Source: Soehngenia longivitae
Lineage (GTDB): Bacteria; Bacillota; Clostridia; Tissierellales; Tissierellaceae
NCBI RefSeq assembly: GCF_004684055.1
Contig: NZ_SRIB01000008.1
Span: 1 to 64,000, forward strand
Direction of reading: 5' to 3'
Length of the DNA stretch: 64,000 bases
A model generated the notes under the pieces. That model was not told the origin of the DNA. It made no database searches and saw nothing but the letters and a program-made list of their open reading frames with translations. Positions 9,655-17,525 of this stretch are shown in pieces. Position 1 is the stretch's first letter, and each line of letters opens with the position of its first letter. Both the position numbers and the translations under genes were made by a program.

Positions 9655-9708
9655 ACCATCTCCTATAATAATATATTAATATATTAATATATTATTATAG
9701 GAGATGGT
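9655..9708. repeat. Perfect 54-bp palindrome in front of crp/fnr gene
   Basis: Every base from 9655 to 9708 pairs with its mirror partner (27 bp per arm, no loop), centred at 9681/9682. The outer arms are ACCATCTCCTATAA and its complement; the core is ATTAAT/ATAT-rich. The downstream arm contains the AGGAGA ribosome binding site of the Crp/Fnr gene (ATG at 9714). In DNA it could be a large operator for a dimeric or tetrameric regulator; in RNA it would form a hairpin burying the ribosome binding site. Confidence 0.9.
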
Positions 9709-9713
9709 TTTAT

Positions 9714-10385
9714 ATGTATGAGGAATTCTTTGATTCGAAAAGACAAGAACAAATGAGAAGATCCTTTTTAAAGATTGCTGAGAAAGGGAATTTGAAAAGC
9801 TATAAAAAAAACAGCATCATAAAAATACCAGATAAAAAGTGCATAGTAATAGTGATATCTGGAAATATAAAACAATCAATTTACAGTATGGATGGCGAAG
9901 AGAAAATTCTATATCTTCTTCAAGGTGGAGAGATATTTAAAGAAATGGATTATTTTTGTGGTGGTGAAAGCACTTTAGTTACGAAAGCGCTGGAAGATAG
10001 TACAATTTCGATTTTAGAAGAAGAGGTTATTGAGAATATATTATTAGAAAATCCCAATATTTACAGGGACATTATCCACAGTATAACAAGAAAGTTTAGG
10101 ATAGTGATGTTTCAGATGGCAAATATGGCTTTCAGCGATTCTCTAGGGAAAGTTGCAGACACGTTGATAAGGCTATATTATCAGGAAGGGCAAGATATGG
10201 ATAGAGGAAAGAAAATAAATGAAAAATTCACGCATGAAGAGATAGCAAAATTAATTGGTTGTTCTAGGGTTACAGTTACTAGAGCTTTGAATAAATTCAA
10301 AGATGAGAATATGTTAGAGATAAATAATGGAGAAATTATAATCCGAGATATTGAAAATTTAGAAAAATTTATCAAATGGAAGTGA
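9714..10385 (+). CDS. Crp/Fnr-family transcription regulator
   Basis: This 223-residue protein has an N-terminal cyclic-nucleotide-binding-type beta barrel (about 10-125), a dimerisation helix (about 125-150) and a C-terminal winged helix-turn-helix with THEEIAKLIG...VTRALNKF (about 168-200). It lacks the N-terminal cysteine cluster of Fnr and shows no clear cAMP-binding arginine motif, so the effector is unknown. The gene stands alone between a terminator and the DUF969 operon, is preceded by a 54-bp perfect palindrome, and probably regulates itself and the next genes. Confidence 0.88.
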   Translation: MYEEFFDSKRQEQMRRSFLKIAEKGNLKSYKKNSIIKIPDKKCIVIVISGNIKQSIYSMDGEEKILYLLQGGEIFKEMDYFCGGESTLVTKALEDSTISILEEEVIENILLENPNIYRDIIHSITRKFRIVMFQMANMAFSDSLGKVADTLIRLYYQEGQDMDRGKKINEKFTHEEIAKLIGCSRVTVTRALNKFKDENMLEINNGEIIIRDIENLEKFIKWK

Positions 10386-10388
10386 TTT

Positions 10389-10404
10389 TGTATACTGGTA
10401 TACA
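10389..10404. promoter_or_regulatory. GTATAC dyad, probable operator of DUF969-DUF979-pcp
   Basis: TGTATAC-TG-GTATACA is a 16-bp dyad with 7-bp arms, 70 bases before the DUF969 ribosome binding site. GTATAC half-sites of this form are typical of repressor operators (for example GntR-type). Which protein binds is not known; the neighbouring Crp/Fnr protein is one candidate, although the site does not look like TGTGA-N6-TCACA. Confidence 0.5.
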
Positions 10405-10458
10405 GAAAGGCACCTTATTGTAGTGTATATTTAAATAAAAATAAATGGAGGTGTGAAA

Positions 10459-11130
10459 ATGATTAAATTACTCGGAGTTTTAATCATTGTTGTAGGTTTC
10501 GCATTGAAGCTTGACACTATTGCTGTTGTGCTTACAGCAGGAGTAGTGACAGGCATAGTTGGAGGTTTAAGCTTCAACGAAATATTGACTATACTTGGAA
10601 AGGCATTTGTAGAAAACAGATACATGACTGTATTTTTTGTTACATTGCCTATTATCGGGTTGTTGGAAGGGTATGGACTTAAACAGAGAGCTGCAGAGTT
10701 AATAGGAAAAGTTAAAGCTGCAACAAGCGGAAAGATATTATCTATTTATATGGTCATAAGAACTATTGCGGCAGCTCTATCTTTGAGAATTGGAGGACAT
10801 GTTGAGTTCATTAGACCACTAATCTATCCAATGGCAGAAGGTGCTGACAAAAATAAATATGAAGATTTACCAGAAGAAGCAGTGGAAACTATAAAAGGAA
10901 TGAGTGCATCAGTTGAAAACTATGCTAACTTTTATGGTCAAAATGTTTTTATCGCAGCTGGAGGGGTGCTGCTTATAGTTGGTACTCTTGGAGAACTGGG
11001 GATAGAGGTTACTGAAAAGCAGGTTTCAAATGCATCTATACCGATAGCTATTATAGCTGTAATTTTAGTTGCTATTCAACTTAGATTACATGATAGAAAG
11101 ATTAACAATATAATTAATAAAAATAAATAG
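10459..11130 (+). CDS. DUF969 family membrane protein
   Basis: This is a 223-residue protein with about six hydrophobic helices, of the DUF969 family, which is regularly encoded with DUF979. The two together resemble halves of a DcuC/anaerobic-carboxylate or ion-transporter-like permease and are thought to move a small amino-acid-derived acid. The link to pyroglutamyl peptidase two genes on makes pyroglutamate or pyroglutamyl peptides a plausible substrate (inference). The ATG at 10459 follows GGAGGTG; the in-frame GTG at 10453 lies inside that site. Confidence 0.85.
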   Translation: MIKLLGVLIIVVGFALKLDTIAVVLTAGVVTGIVGGLSFNEILTILGKAFVENRYMTVFFVTLPIIGLLEGYGLKQRAAELIGKVKAATSGKILSIYMVIRTIAAALSLRIGGHVEFIRPLIYPMAEGADKNKYEDLPEEAVETIKGMSASVENYANFYGQNVFIAAGGVLLIVGTLGELGIEVTEKQVSNASIPIAIIAVILVAIQLRLHDRKINNIINKNK

Positions 11131-11147
11131 ATTGGTAGGTGAGAATT

Positions 11148-12053
11148 ATGGCTTTGGAGATACTTTATATATTATCTGGACTTGTATCAATGGTAGCGGC
11201 AGTTTTATCCTTTAAAGATAAGACGTTGAAAACAAGATATGGGACCGCACTCTTTTGGGCAATTTTAGCTATAACATTTATATTTGGGAAAGTAATACCA
11301 CCTTCTATTGTAGGAATTTTAGTGTTGGTAATGGGAGTGCTGACTGCAACAAAACAAGTCAGAATTGGTACTTTTAAACAAACCAGCGAAGAGTTTAAAT
11401 CAGAAAAATCAAAACTAATAGGGAATAAATTATTTATACCTGTTTTGAGTATTGCAGCTTTTGCATTTGGCATAGGGCAATTCACATCTTTAGGTGGTCT
11501 TGTTGGTATGGGAATAGGGGCTGTTGTTGGTACAATCGCTGGACTTTTTATAACAAAAGCCTCTGTTGGTGAAACTTTAGAAGGAGGCAATAGATTGATA
11601 CAGCAAGTTGGTCCTTTTGCAATTTTACCACAGTTACTTGCTGCTTTAGGTGCTTTGTTTAATGCTGCTGGTGTAGGAGAAGTGATCGCAAATGGGATTT
11701 CAAATGTCATACCAACAGGAAATATTGTGTTTGGAGTAATCGCATATTGTGTTGGAATGGCAGTATTTACAATGATCATGGGAAACGCTTTTGCTGCTTT
11801 TGCAGTTATTACTGCGGGAATAGGATTACCATTTGTATTTAGCCAAGGAGCAAACCCTGCTATAGCAGGAGCGCTAGCGCTTACAGCGGGATATTGTGGA
11901 ACTCTTTTAACACCAATGGCAGCTAATTTTAATATTGTACCAGCGGCTGTACTGGAGACAAAGGATAAATACAAAGTTATAAAAACACAGGCGCCTATGG
12001 CAATCACACTATTAGTGATACACATTATATTGATGTTAGTATGGGCTTTTTAG
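11148..12053 (+). CDS. DUF979 family membrane protein
   Basis: This 301-residue, very hydrophobic protein has about eight or nine helices and many Gly/Ala residues (for example GMGIGAVVG and ALALTAGYCG). It is the DUF979 partner of DUF969, 17 bases downstream of it and 16 bases upstream of pcp. It probably forms a two-part permease. The ATG at 11148 follows GGTAGGTGAG. Function is inferred only from the conserved DUF969-DUF979-Pcp neighbourhood. Confidence 0.85.
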   Translation: MALEILYILSGLVSMVAAVLSFKDKTLKTRYGTALFWAILAITFIFGKVIPPSIVGILVLVMGVLTATKQVRIGTFKQTSEEFKSEKSKLIGNKLFIPVLSIAAFAFGIGQFTSLGGLVGMGIGAVVGTIAGLFITKASVGETLEGGNRLIQQVGPFAILPQLLAALGALFNAAGVGEVIANGISNVIPTGNIVFGVIAYCVGMAVFTMIMGNAFAAFAVITAGIGLPFVFSQGANPAIAGALALTAGYCGTLLTPMAANFNIVPAAVLETKDKYKVIKTQAPMAITLLVIHIILMLVWAF

Positions 12054-12069
12054 AAGATAGGAGGATAAA

Positions 12070-12711
12070 ATGAAAGTTTTAGTTACAGGATTTGATCCAT
12101 TTGGAGGAGAAAAAGTAAACCCCGCATTTGAAGCAGTTAAGAGACTAGAGGACAAAATTGCAGGAGCTCAAGTTATTAAAGTTGAAATACCTACTGTTTT
12201 TAGAAAGTCGATTGAAATACTTGATAAGAAGATAGAGGAAGAAAAACCTGATGTAGTTATTTGTGTAGGCCAAGCTGGTGGGAGATTTGATATGACAGTT
12301 GAAAGAGTTGCCATAAATATAAGTGATGCCTCAATAGAAGATAATGAAGGGAATAAGCCTATTGATGAAACAATATTTGAAGATGGTGAAAATGCATATT
12401 TTTCATCACTACCTATAAAATCAATAGTTTCGAACATAAGAAATGAAAAGATACCAGCTAGCGTTTCAAATACTGCGGGAACTTATGTTTGTAATCACAT
12501 CATGTATGGACTGCTTTATCTGATTGACAAAAAGTATAAAAATATTAGAGGAGGATTTATACACGTTCCTTATTTACCTGAACAAGTGGTGGATAAAAGA
12601 TCAACTCCAAGTATGAATATAAATGACATTGTCACAGCACTTACGGTTGCTATAAAAACAACAGTTGAAACACAAAATGATATAAAAATCAGTGACGGTA
12701 AAACTCACTAA
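12070..12711 (+). CDS. pcp: Pyrrolidone-carboxylate (pyroglutamyl) peptidase
   Basis: This 213-residue cytoplasmic cysteine peptidase of family C15 removes N-terminal pyroglutamate from peptides. The family signature is clear: VTGFDPFGG near the N-terminus, VGQAGGR (66-72), and the catalytic triad E78, C141 (TYVCNH) and H165 (FIHVPY). It ends the DUF969-DUF979-pcp unit and is followed by a terminator. The likely role is to use pyroglutamyl peptides as a source of amino acids. Confidence 0.95.
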   Translation: MKVLVTGFDPFGGEKVNPAFEAVKRLEDKIAGAQVIKVEIPTVFRKSIEILDKKIEEEKPDVVICVGQAGGRFDMTVERVAINISDASIEDNEGNKPIDETIFEDGENAYFSSLPIKSIVSNIRNEKIPASVSNTAGTYVCNHIMYGLLYLIDKKYKNIRGGFIHVPYLPEQVVDKRSTPSMNINDIVTALTVAIKTTVETQNDIKISDGKTH

Positions 12712-12757
12712 AAATATAGGCCTATTAAGATGAAAATTCTTAATGGGCTTATATTTT
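12711..12757 (+). terminator. Intrinsic terminator
   Basis: An AATATAGGCCTATTAAGA stem pairs with TCTTAATGGGCTTATATT (a few G-U pairs) around a short loop and ends in TTTT. It closes the pcp operon. Confidence 0.82.
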
Positions 12758-12797
12758 GCAATAAATAGATTATAATATAAGAAAGGCAGGTGATTAT

Positions 12798-13370
12798 ATG
12801 GAAACTTTTTTTATTACTAAAAATGATAGTTCGGTTTCAAATTGGGCTTTTGGAAAAACATACGAATACTTTATATATCCGTATTCTTCAAATTACAAAG
12901 AAAGAGATTTTCTAGTAAGACTTAGCTTGGCTACTCAAGAAACAGATGAAATTTCAGAATACACAAAGTTAGAAGGATTTACTAGATTTTTGACAAGCCT
13001 TTCTAATGATCTTACTTTATTCCATTCATCAAAAGAAGAAAAAACATTGCACGAACTTCTAGATATAGATGTATTCGATGGAGGGGAAAAAACATATGCT
13101 AAAGGGAAGGTAATGGACTTTAATATGATGTTAAAAAATGGTATAAGAGGAGATATGACTTATTTAAGGGACGATAGTTCAATTAAGCCTAAATATAAAT
13201 CTATTGTATTTTTAAGTACAAAGGGAAAAGCAATCATAAAATATGAAGATAACCTTTCACGATTTTTGAATAAATATGATATGATTGTCTTAAGGGATAT
13301 TTATCCGGATTTAAAGTTAAAAATCGATATGAATGGGGATATTTTACTTAGGATGGATTTTGATGTATAG
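12798..13370 (+). CDS. HutD/Ves-like cupin protein
   Basis: This 190-residue protein resembles the HutD (Ves) family: a W-x-FGKT start where the family has W-GG-T, followed by YPYSSNY, a DFLVRLSLA motif, ...LEGFTRFLTSL and a DFNMMLKNG segment matching the family's DFNVM motif. HutD accompanies histidine utilisation genes in proteobacteria and may bind a small ligand such as formylglutamate. No hut genes are here; instead DUF436 and zinc-ribbon genes follow closely. The start follows AAAGGCAGG. Confidence 0.7.
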   Translation: METFFITKNDSSVSNWAFGKTYEYFIYPYSSNYKERDFLVRLSLATQETDEISEYTKLEGFTRFLTSLSNDLTLFHSSKEEKTLHELLDIDVFDGGEKTYAKGKVMDFNMMLKNGIRGDMTYLRDDSSIKPKYKSIVFLSTKGKAIIKYEDNLSRFLNKYDMIVLRDIYPDLKLKIDMNGDILLRMDFDV

Positions 13371-13381
13371 GAGGGATTTAT

Positions 13382-13930
13382 ATGGATTTAATTAAAATCA
13401 AAGAAGACGTAAGAACTGTCACAAGACAACTTTTAGATGCAGCGAAATTAAATGAGAAAGAGGCAGTCATTATTGGTGGTTCTACTAGTGAGATAATAGG
13501 AGAAAAGCTTGGATCAAATTCAAACTTAGATATTGCTAGAGCTGTTATAAGTGTTTTTGTGGAAGAAGTAAAAAAGGATAATCTCTATCCTGTAGTTCAA
13601 GGTTGTGAACACATAAATAGAGCTCTTGTTGTTGAAGAGGAATATGCTAAAATGATGAATTTAGAGATAGTCAATGTTATTCCAATTTTGCATGCAGGTG
13701 GAGGGTTTGCTACAGCAGCAATGGAAATATTTGAAAAGCCAGTAGTTGTAGAAAATGTAAAAGTGAGTGCAGGTATAGATATAGGAGATGTGTTCATTGG
13801 GATGCATTTAAAACCTGTAGGTGTTGTAGTAAGGAGCGAAATTAAAGAGATAGGCAAAGCTCATTTGAGCATGATAAGGACTAGACCTAAACTTATCGGA
13901 GGAGAAAGAGCTATACATCAAAAACTATGA
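13382..13930 (+). CDS. TIGR01440/DUF436 (YwlG-like) protein
   Basis: This 182-residue conserved Firmicutes protein of the UPF0340/DUF436 family is recognised by the VVQGCEHINRALVVE segment and the GIDIGD...HLKPVGVVVR segment near the C-terminus. The biochemical role is not established; the fold is thiolase/aspartate-aminotransferase-like in appearance only. It lies 11 bases after the HutD-like gene and 16 before the zinc-ribbon gene, so the three probably form one operon. Confidence 0.85.
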   Translation: MDLIKIKEDVRTVTRQLLDAAKLNEKEAVIIGGSTSEIIGEKLGSNSNLDIARAVISVFVEEVKKDNLYPVVQGCEHINRALVVEEEYAKMMNLEIVNVIPILHAGGGFATAAMEIFEKPVVVENVKVSAGIDIGDVFIGMHLKPVGVVVRSEIKEIGKAHLSMIRTRPKLIGGERAIHQKL

Positions 13931-13946
13931 TCTTTATGGTGATAAT

Positions 13947-14312
13947 ATGTTTTTTATCTTAGGAATTAGTCAAAAAGAGAAGAAGTTAGATTATGATGAA
14001 GTAGTTGTATGCAAGTGTTGTAATAAATATGGACATATCGAAGTGTTTTTAACTTATAGCTACTTTTTCTTATTTTTTATTCCTATTTTCAAATGGAATA
14101 AAAAATATTTTGTGAAGATGAGCTGCTGCGATGCAATAGCAGAGATAGATAGTGATTTAGGTCAAAAAATTGAGAGAAGAGAAATATCTCATATAGATTT
14201 AGACAAGATAGACTTGCACTGTTTTGAGAAAAGAGAAAAAATATGCAGAAATTGTGGCTACTTAGCAGAAGAAGATTTTATATATTGTCCAAGATGTGGT
14301 GAGAGATTATAA
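13947..14312 (+). CDS. Zinc-ribbon protein with membrane-associated segment
   Basis: This 121-residue protein has four CxxC-type cysteine pairs: CKCC near residue 23, SCC near 67, and a C-terminal classic zinc ribbon CRNCG...CPRCGERL. Between them lies a hydrophobic aromatic stretch (about 38-50) that may touch the membrane. Similar small YgzB/zinc-ribbon-15 type proteins are widespread and uncharacterised. Its 3' end carries the sigma-54 activator-facing region of the next promoter. Confidence 0.7.
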   Translation: MFFILGISQKEKKLDYDEVVVCKCCNKYGHIEVFLTYSYFFLFFIPIFKWNKKYFVKMSCCDAIAEIDSDLGQKIERREISHIDLDKIDLHCFEKREKICRNCGYLAEEDFIYCPRCGERL

Positions 14313-14317
14313 TCCAT

Positions 14318-14334
14318 TGGCACGAATCTTGCTT
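14318..14334 (+). promoter_or_regulatory. Sigma-54 (-24/-12) promoter of the SDR gene
   Basis: TGGCACGAATCTTGCTT matches the sigma-54 consensus TGGCAC-N5-TTGCW, with GG at 14319-14320 and GC at 14331-14332 exactly 10 bases apart. It lies 42 bases before the SDR start, and the PAS-AAA activator that should open it is encoded at 15195. Confidence 0.9.
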
Positions 14335-14365
14335 ATATAATTACTGTAGATAGTAACTATATAAG
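14332..14365. repeat. Inverted repeat across the SDR transcription start
   Basis: CTTATATA-A-TTACT pairs with AGTAA-C-TATATAAG around a 6-nt centre: 13 pairs and one mismatch. It begins at the -12 element, spans the expected start site and ends in the ribosome binding site, so it could be a repressor site or an mRNA hairpin. Confidence 0.6.
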
Positions 14366-14375
14366 GAGGGTAATC

Positions 14376-15116
14376 ATGAGATTAAAAGACAAAGTGGCAA
14401 TAATCACAGGTGGAGCTAGAGGAATAGGGGAAGCTACAGCTAAGAAATTTGTGGAAGAAGGGGCAAAAGTAGTAATTGCTGACATTAATGAAAAAGAATT
14501 ATTAGAGACAGAAGAATTTCTAAAAGAACTCGGCGGAGATGTAATGAGCATAGTAGTTGATGTAACTGATTCTGCAAGCGTTAACAATATGATTGAAAAA
14601 ACTGTTCAAAAATATGGCAGACTTGATTGCATAGTAAATAATGCAGGAATAACCATGGACTCTACTCTTTTGAAAATGAGTGAAGAACAATGGGATAAAG
14701 TCATAGACGTAAATTTAAAAGGTGTGTTTTTATGTGGGCAAGCTGCTGCAAAAGTGATGGTAAACCAAGGCAGTGGCGTTATTTTGAGTGCTTCAAGTGT
14801 AGTAGGTCTGTATGGAAATTTCGGACAAACTAATTACGCTGCAACAAAATGGGGAGTAATCGGAATGACTAAGACATGGGCGAAAGAATTAGGTAAAAAA
14901 GGGGTAAGAGCCAATGCTGTAGCCCCAGGGTTTATCGCAACTCCAATGGTTGCTAAAATGCCTGAAAATGTAGTGGATATGATGAAAGGAAAAGCACCGC
15001 TTGGTAGACTTGGAGAGCCAGAAGAGATAGCGAATGCCTATGCTTTTTTAGCATCTGATGAAGCTTCTTTTATTACGGGCGCTTGTTTGGAAGTAACTGG
15101 AGGAGTAGTACTTTAA
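14376..15116 (+). CDS. Short-chain dehydrogenase/reductase (FabG-like)
   Basis: This 246-residue NAD(P)-dependent oxidoreductase has the cofactor motif TGGARGIG (11-18), NNAG (88-91) and catalytic S141-Y154-K158. It is close to 3-oxoacyl-ACP/CoA reductases and 3-hydroxyacyl-CoA dehydrogenases. It has its own sigma-54 promoter and terminator and sits next to the sigma-54 activator, not in a fatty-acid synthesis operon. A catabolic role, oxidising a hydroxy acid or its CoA ester or reducing a ketone in the pathway encoded downstream, is more likely than membrane lipid synthesis. Confidence 0.88.
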   Translation: MRLKDKVAIITGGARGIGEATAKKFVEEGAKVVIADINEKELLETEEFLKELGGDVMSIVVDVTDSASVNNMIEKTVQKYGRLDCIVNNAGITMDSTLLKMSEEQWDKVIDVNLKGVFLCGQAAAKVMVNQGSGVILSASSVVGLYGNFGQTNYAATKWGVIGMTKTWAKELGKKGVRANAVAPGFIATPMVAKMPENVVDMMKGKAPLGRLGEPEEIANAYAFLASDEASFITGACLEVTGGVVL

Positions 15117-15147
15117 GCTGATGATTTTCATCAGCTTTATTTTTTTA
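15115..15147 (+). terminator. Intrinsic terminator
   Basis: A 10-bp stem AAGCTGATGA/TCATCAGCTT with a TTT loop and a following T-run lies directly behind the SDR stop. Confidence 0.88.
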
Positions 15148-15159
15148 TAGTAATGTGCT

Positions 15160-15181
15160 AATATGAAAATATATTCATATT
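15160..15181. promoter_or_regulatory. Inverted repeat in front of the sigma-54 activator gene
   Basis: AATATGAA-N6-TTCATATT (8-bp arms) ends 2 bases before the AGGAGGAG ribosome binding site of the activator gene. It could be an autoregulatory operator, although the sequence is AT-rich and chance pairing is possible. Confidence 0.45.
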
Positions 15182-15194
15182 AGGAGGAGTTGCA

Positions 15195-16655
15195 ATGACT
15201 TCATTAAAAAATGGAGGTAATAGCTTGAAAGACAGCAAGACTGTTCAAAATATGGACAGTTTAGTTGAAATAGATGATGATACTGTTTTGACTGAATACC
15301 TTGTGGATATGCTTCATAAAATATTTGATCCTCTACCTGTGCCGATGATACTAATTGACAAGGATTCTAAGGTTAGGATGATAAACCAAGTATTTGCTGA
15401 TTTTTTGGGGTATCCTAAGAGCTACATCATAGGGAAACCAGTTGCTGAAATTGATAAAAATACTAGGTTTCCATTTGTTCTTAAGACAAAGAAATCAGAA
15501 ATAGCATGGAAACATAAATTTGGGAATGGTCGAACTGCTATAGTTCACAGAATAGTGGTTTTAGATGAACAAGGAGAAGTGAAATACGCTGTTGGCATGG
15601 TTTTGTTTGAAGATTTAGATCAGTTCAAAGACATAATAGAAAAAAATAAACTTCTAGAAAATGAAGTGCATCTTTATAAGAGTCAGTTAAAAGAAATGTA
15701 CGGAGCCAAATACTCATGGGACACTATAATAGGAAATAGCCCAAAGATGAGTCAAACTAAGTTTATAGCTAAAAGAGCTGCTCAATCAATCTCAAATGTG
15801 CTCATATTAGGAGAAAGTGGAACGGGAAAAGAGCTTTTTGCACATGCAATACACAATGATAGTGCTAGAAATCACATGCCTTTTGTTAAAGTAAACTGTG
15901 CAGCAATTCCAAGTGAACTCTTGGAATCTGAACTATTTGGATATGAAGAGGGAGCGTTTACTGGAGCAAAAAAAGGTGGTAAGATTGGTAAATTTGAGCT
16001 TGCAAATGGAGGAAGTATATTCTTGGATGAAATTGGGGATATGCCTTTGAAAATGCAGGCAAAACTATTGAGAGTTCTTCAAGAGAGAGAATTTGAAAGA
16101 GTGGGTGGTAACAGAACAGTAAAGATAGATTTAAGAGTAATCGCTGCCACAAACAAAGACTTACAAAGACTTATTGCCGAAGGGAAATTTAGAGAAGATC
16201 TTTATTATAGGCTAAATGTAATGACTATTGAGATACCTCCTTTGAGGGAGCGAGTTGAAGATATCGAAGAGATTACGATAAAATTAATGGAAAAGCTTTC
16301 GAATCAGTTAGGGATCTATGTTCCTAAAATATCTAAAAAAGCTTTAGAGCTTCTGAAATCATACAGCTGGCCTGGAAATGTTAGAGAGCTAGAAAATGTC
16401 TTAGAGAGAGCAATAAATTTGACAGAAACTGATACTATATTGCCTATACATTTACCACTTTATATTACGCAAAACAAAAGGAAAATTGATCCTAATTCGA
16501 TTGATTCTTTGCAAAATTTATTAGAACAAACTGAAAGAGAAGCTATAAAAAGCTGCCTAGAGTATACGAATGGAAATAAATTAAAGACAGCTAAGATATT
16601 AAACATCAGCAGAACTAACTTATATTCAAAAATAGAAAAATACGGCTTAGAATAA
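15195..16655 (+). CDS. Sigma-54-dependent activator (PAS-AAA+-Fis HTH)
   Basis: This 486-residue enhancer-binding protein has a PAS sensor domain (about 40-140), a short coiled linker, an AAA+ domain with Walker A GESGTGKE (206-213) and the sigma-54-contacting GAFTGA loop (253-258), a SWPGNVREL segment near residue 395, and a Fis-type helix-turn-helix at the C-terminus (about 460-484). It hydrolyses ATP to open sigma-54 promoters when its PAS domain senses a ligand. Three perfect -24/-12 promoters lie within 3.2 kb (14318, 16757, 17526), so these are its probable targets. The RocR/BkdR-like layout fits control of a catabolic pathway. Confidence 0.93.
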   Translation: MTSLKNGGNSLKDSKTVQNMDSLVEIDDDTVLTEYLVDMLHKIFDPLPVPMILIDKDSKVRMINQVFADFLGYPKSYIIGKPVAEIDKNTRFPFVLKTKKSEIAWKHKFGNGRTAIVHRIVVLDEQGEVKYAVGMVLFEDLDQFKDIIEKNKLLENEVHLYKSQLKEMYGAKYSWDTIIGNSPKMSQTKFIAKRAAQSISNVLILGESGTGKELFAHAIHNDSARNHMPFVKVNCAAIPSELLESELFGYEEGAFTGAKKGGKIGKFELANGGSIFLDEIGDMPLKMQAKLLRVLQEREFERVGGNRTVKIDLRVIAATNKDLQRLIAEGKFREDLYYRLNVMTIEIPPLRERVEDIEEITIKLMEKLSNQLGIYVPKISKKALELLKSYSWPGNVRELENVLERAINLTETDTILPIHLPLYITQNKRKIDPNSIDSLQNLLEQTEREAIKSCLEYTNGNKLKTAKILNISRTNLYSKIEKYGLE

Positions 16656-16699
16656 AAAATGTACTATATTTGGACATGTCCAAATATAGTACATTTTTT
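16654..16699. terminator. Perfect 46-bp palindrome, terminator-like
   Basis: All bases from 16654 to 16699 pair with their mirror partner, centre GGACATGTCC at 16676/16677, with A-runs and T-runs at the ends. As RNA it gives a long hairpin followed by Us, so it should terminate the activator gene in either direction. Its place about 60-100 bases before the next sigma-54 promoter also fits an enhancer site for the activator (inference). Confidence 0.85.
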
Positions 16700-16756
16700 T
16701 TATTTAGAATATTTCTATTTTTCTAATAGTGATAGTACTTCTAAATTGAATTTTGA

Positions 16757-16773
16757 TTGGCATGGAAGTTGCA
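16757..16773 (+). promoter_or_regulatory. Sigma-54 (-24/-12) promoter of the sensor gene
   Basis: TTGGCATGGAAGTTGCA has GG at 16759-16760 and GC at 16771-16772, 10 bases apart, matching the sigma-54 consensus. It lies about 18 bases before the AGGAGGTGAT ribosome binding site of the next gene. Confidence 0.9.
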
Positions 16774-16807
16774 TAATATAAGTGAAACAGGAGGTGATAT
16801 TACGGAT

Positions 16808-17518
16808 GTGCTAAATTGCTTAATAAATACTGCACCCATATATAGTGAATTGACAAATAAAAAGGTTGCTATCTCAATTTGTGATTTAGAGAAATGCCTT
16901 CTGTATATTCCTGCGATTGATCTTGACCATAAATTAAAATCAGGAGATAGCCATATACAAAACACATGTGCTTATGAATGCATAAAAATTGGCGAAAAGA
17001 TCGAGAGAAAAGTAGATTTTGATAATGGAAGACTAACTTACTATGCAGTTGCAATTCCAATTAGAGATGAAAATGGTGAAATAATAGGGGCAATATCCTT
17101 TTCTCAAAACTACAAACATAATGAGATGTTAAATGCTCTTGTAGATAATATATTTGATTCGTTTGAAAATTTTAGGAATTTATCTAGTCAAGTGCTAAAT
17201 AATGCCAATGATCTAGAAAAACTAAATCAAAGATATTTAACAATAATAGAACATTATAACAAGAAATTAGAATTATTGGATTCTCATTTGAGATTATTAA
17301 ATATATATGAAAAACTAGACACTTATAAAAATCAGATGGATATTGATGATCTAAATGTAGGACTGGGGTTTGACATTGAAGAGATAAGGAAACTATCCAA
17401 TGATTTCAAAACAATTTCAAGCTACCAATTGGATTCTACTAGATATATTGCAAACACAACTGAGATAATTTCTAAAAGGATATCAAAGCTCAAAGAACAA
17501 GTAAAAAATATAATTTAA
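16808..17518 (+). CDS. Cytoplasmic sensor protein with coiled coil
   Basis: This is a protein of about 236 residues. Its N-terminal half resembles the soluble sensor domain found in front of some cytoplasmic chemoreceptors (segments AISICDLEKCLLYIP and YYAVAIPIRDENGEIIGAISF); the C-terminal half is coiled coil with no transmitter hairpin. The open frame runs back through the sigma-54 promoter, so the start must lie after it: GTG at 16808, 11 bases after AGGAGGTG, is preferred; the in-frame ATT at 16799 is the alternative. It is probably a ligand-sensing partner of the pathway or of the sigma-54 activator. I do not recognise an exact family. Confidence 0.6.
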   Translation: MLNCLINTAPIYSELTNKKVAISICDLEKCLLYIPAIDLDHKLKSGDSHIQNTCAYECIKIGEKIERKVDFDNGRLTYYAVAIPIRDENGEIIGAISFSQNYKHNEMLNALVDNIFDSFENFRNLSSQVLNNANDLEKLNQRYLTIIEHYNKKLELLDSHLRLLNIYEKLDTYKNQMDIDDLNVGLGFDIEEIRKLSNDFKTISSYQLDSTRYIANTTEIISKRISKLKEQVKNII

Positions 17519-17525
17519 TATAAAG

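Noticed and set aside
11165-12025. Long minus-strand open frame (286 codons) inside DUF979
   Set aside because: It mirrors the plus-strand gene, has no ribosome binding site, and reads as low-complexity Pro/Ser/Ala translation typical of a shadow of a Gly/Ala-rich membrane gene.
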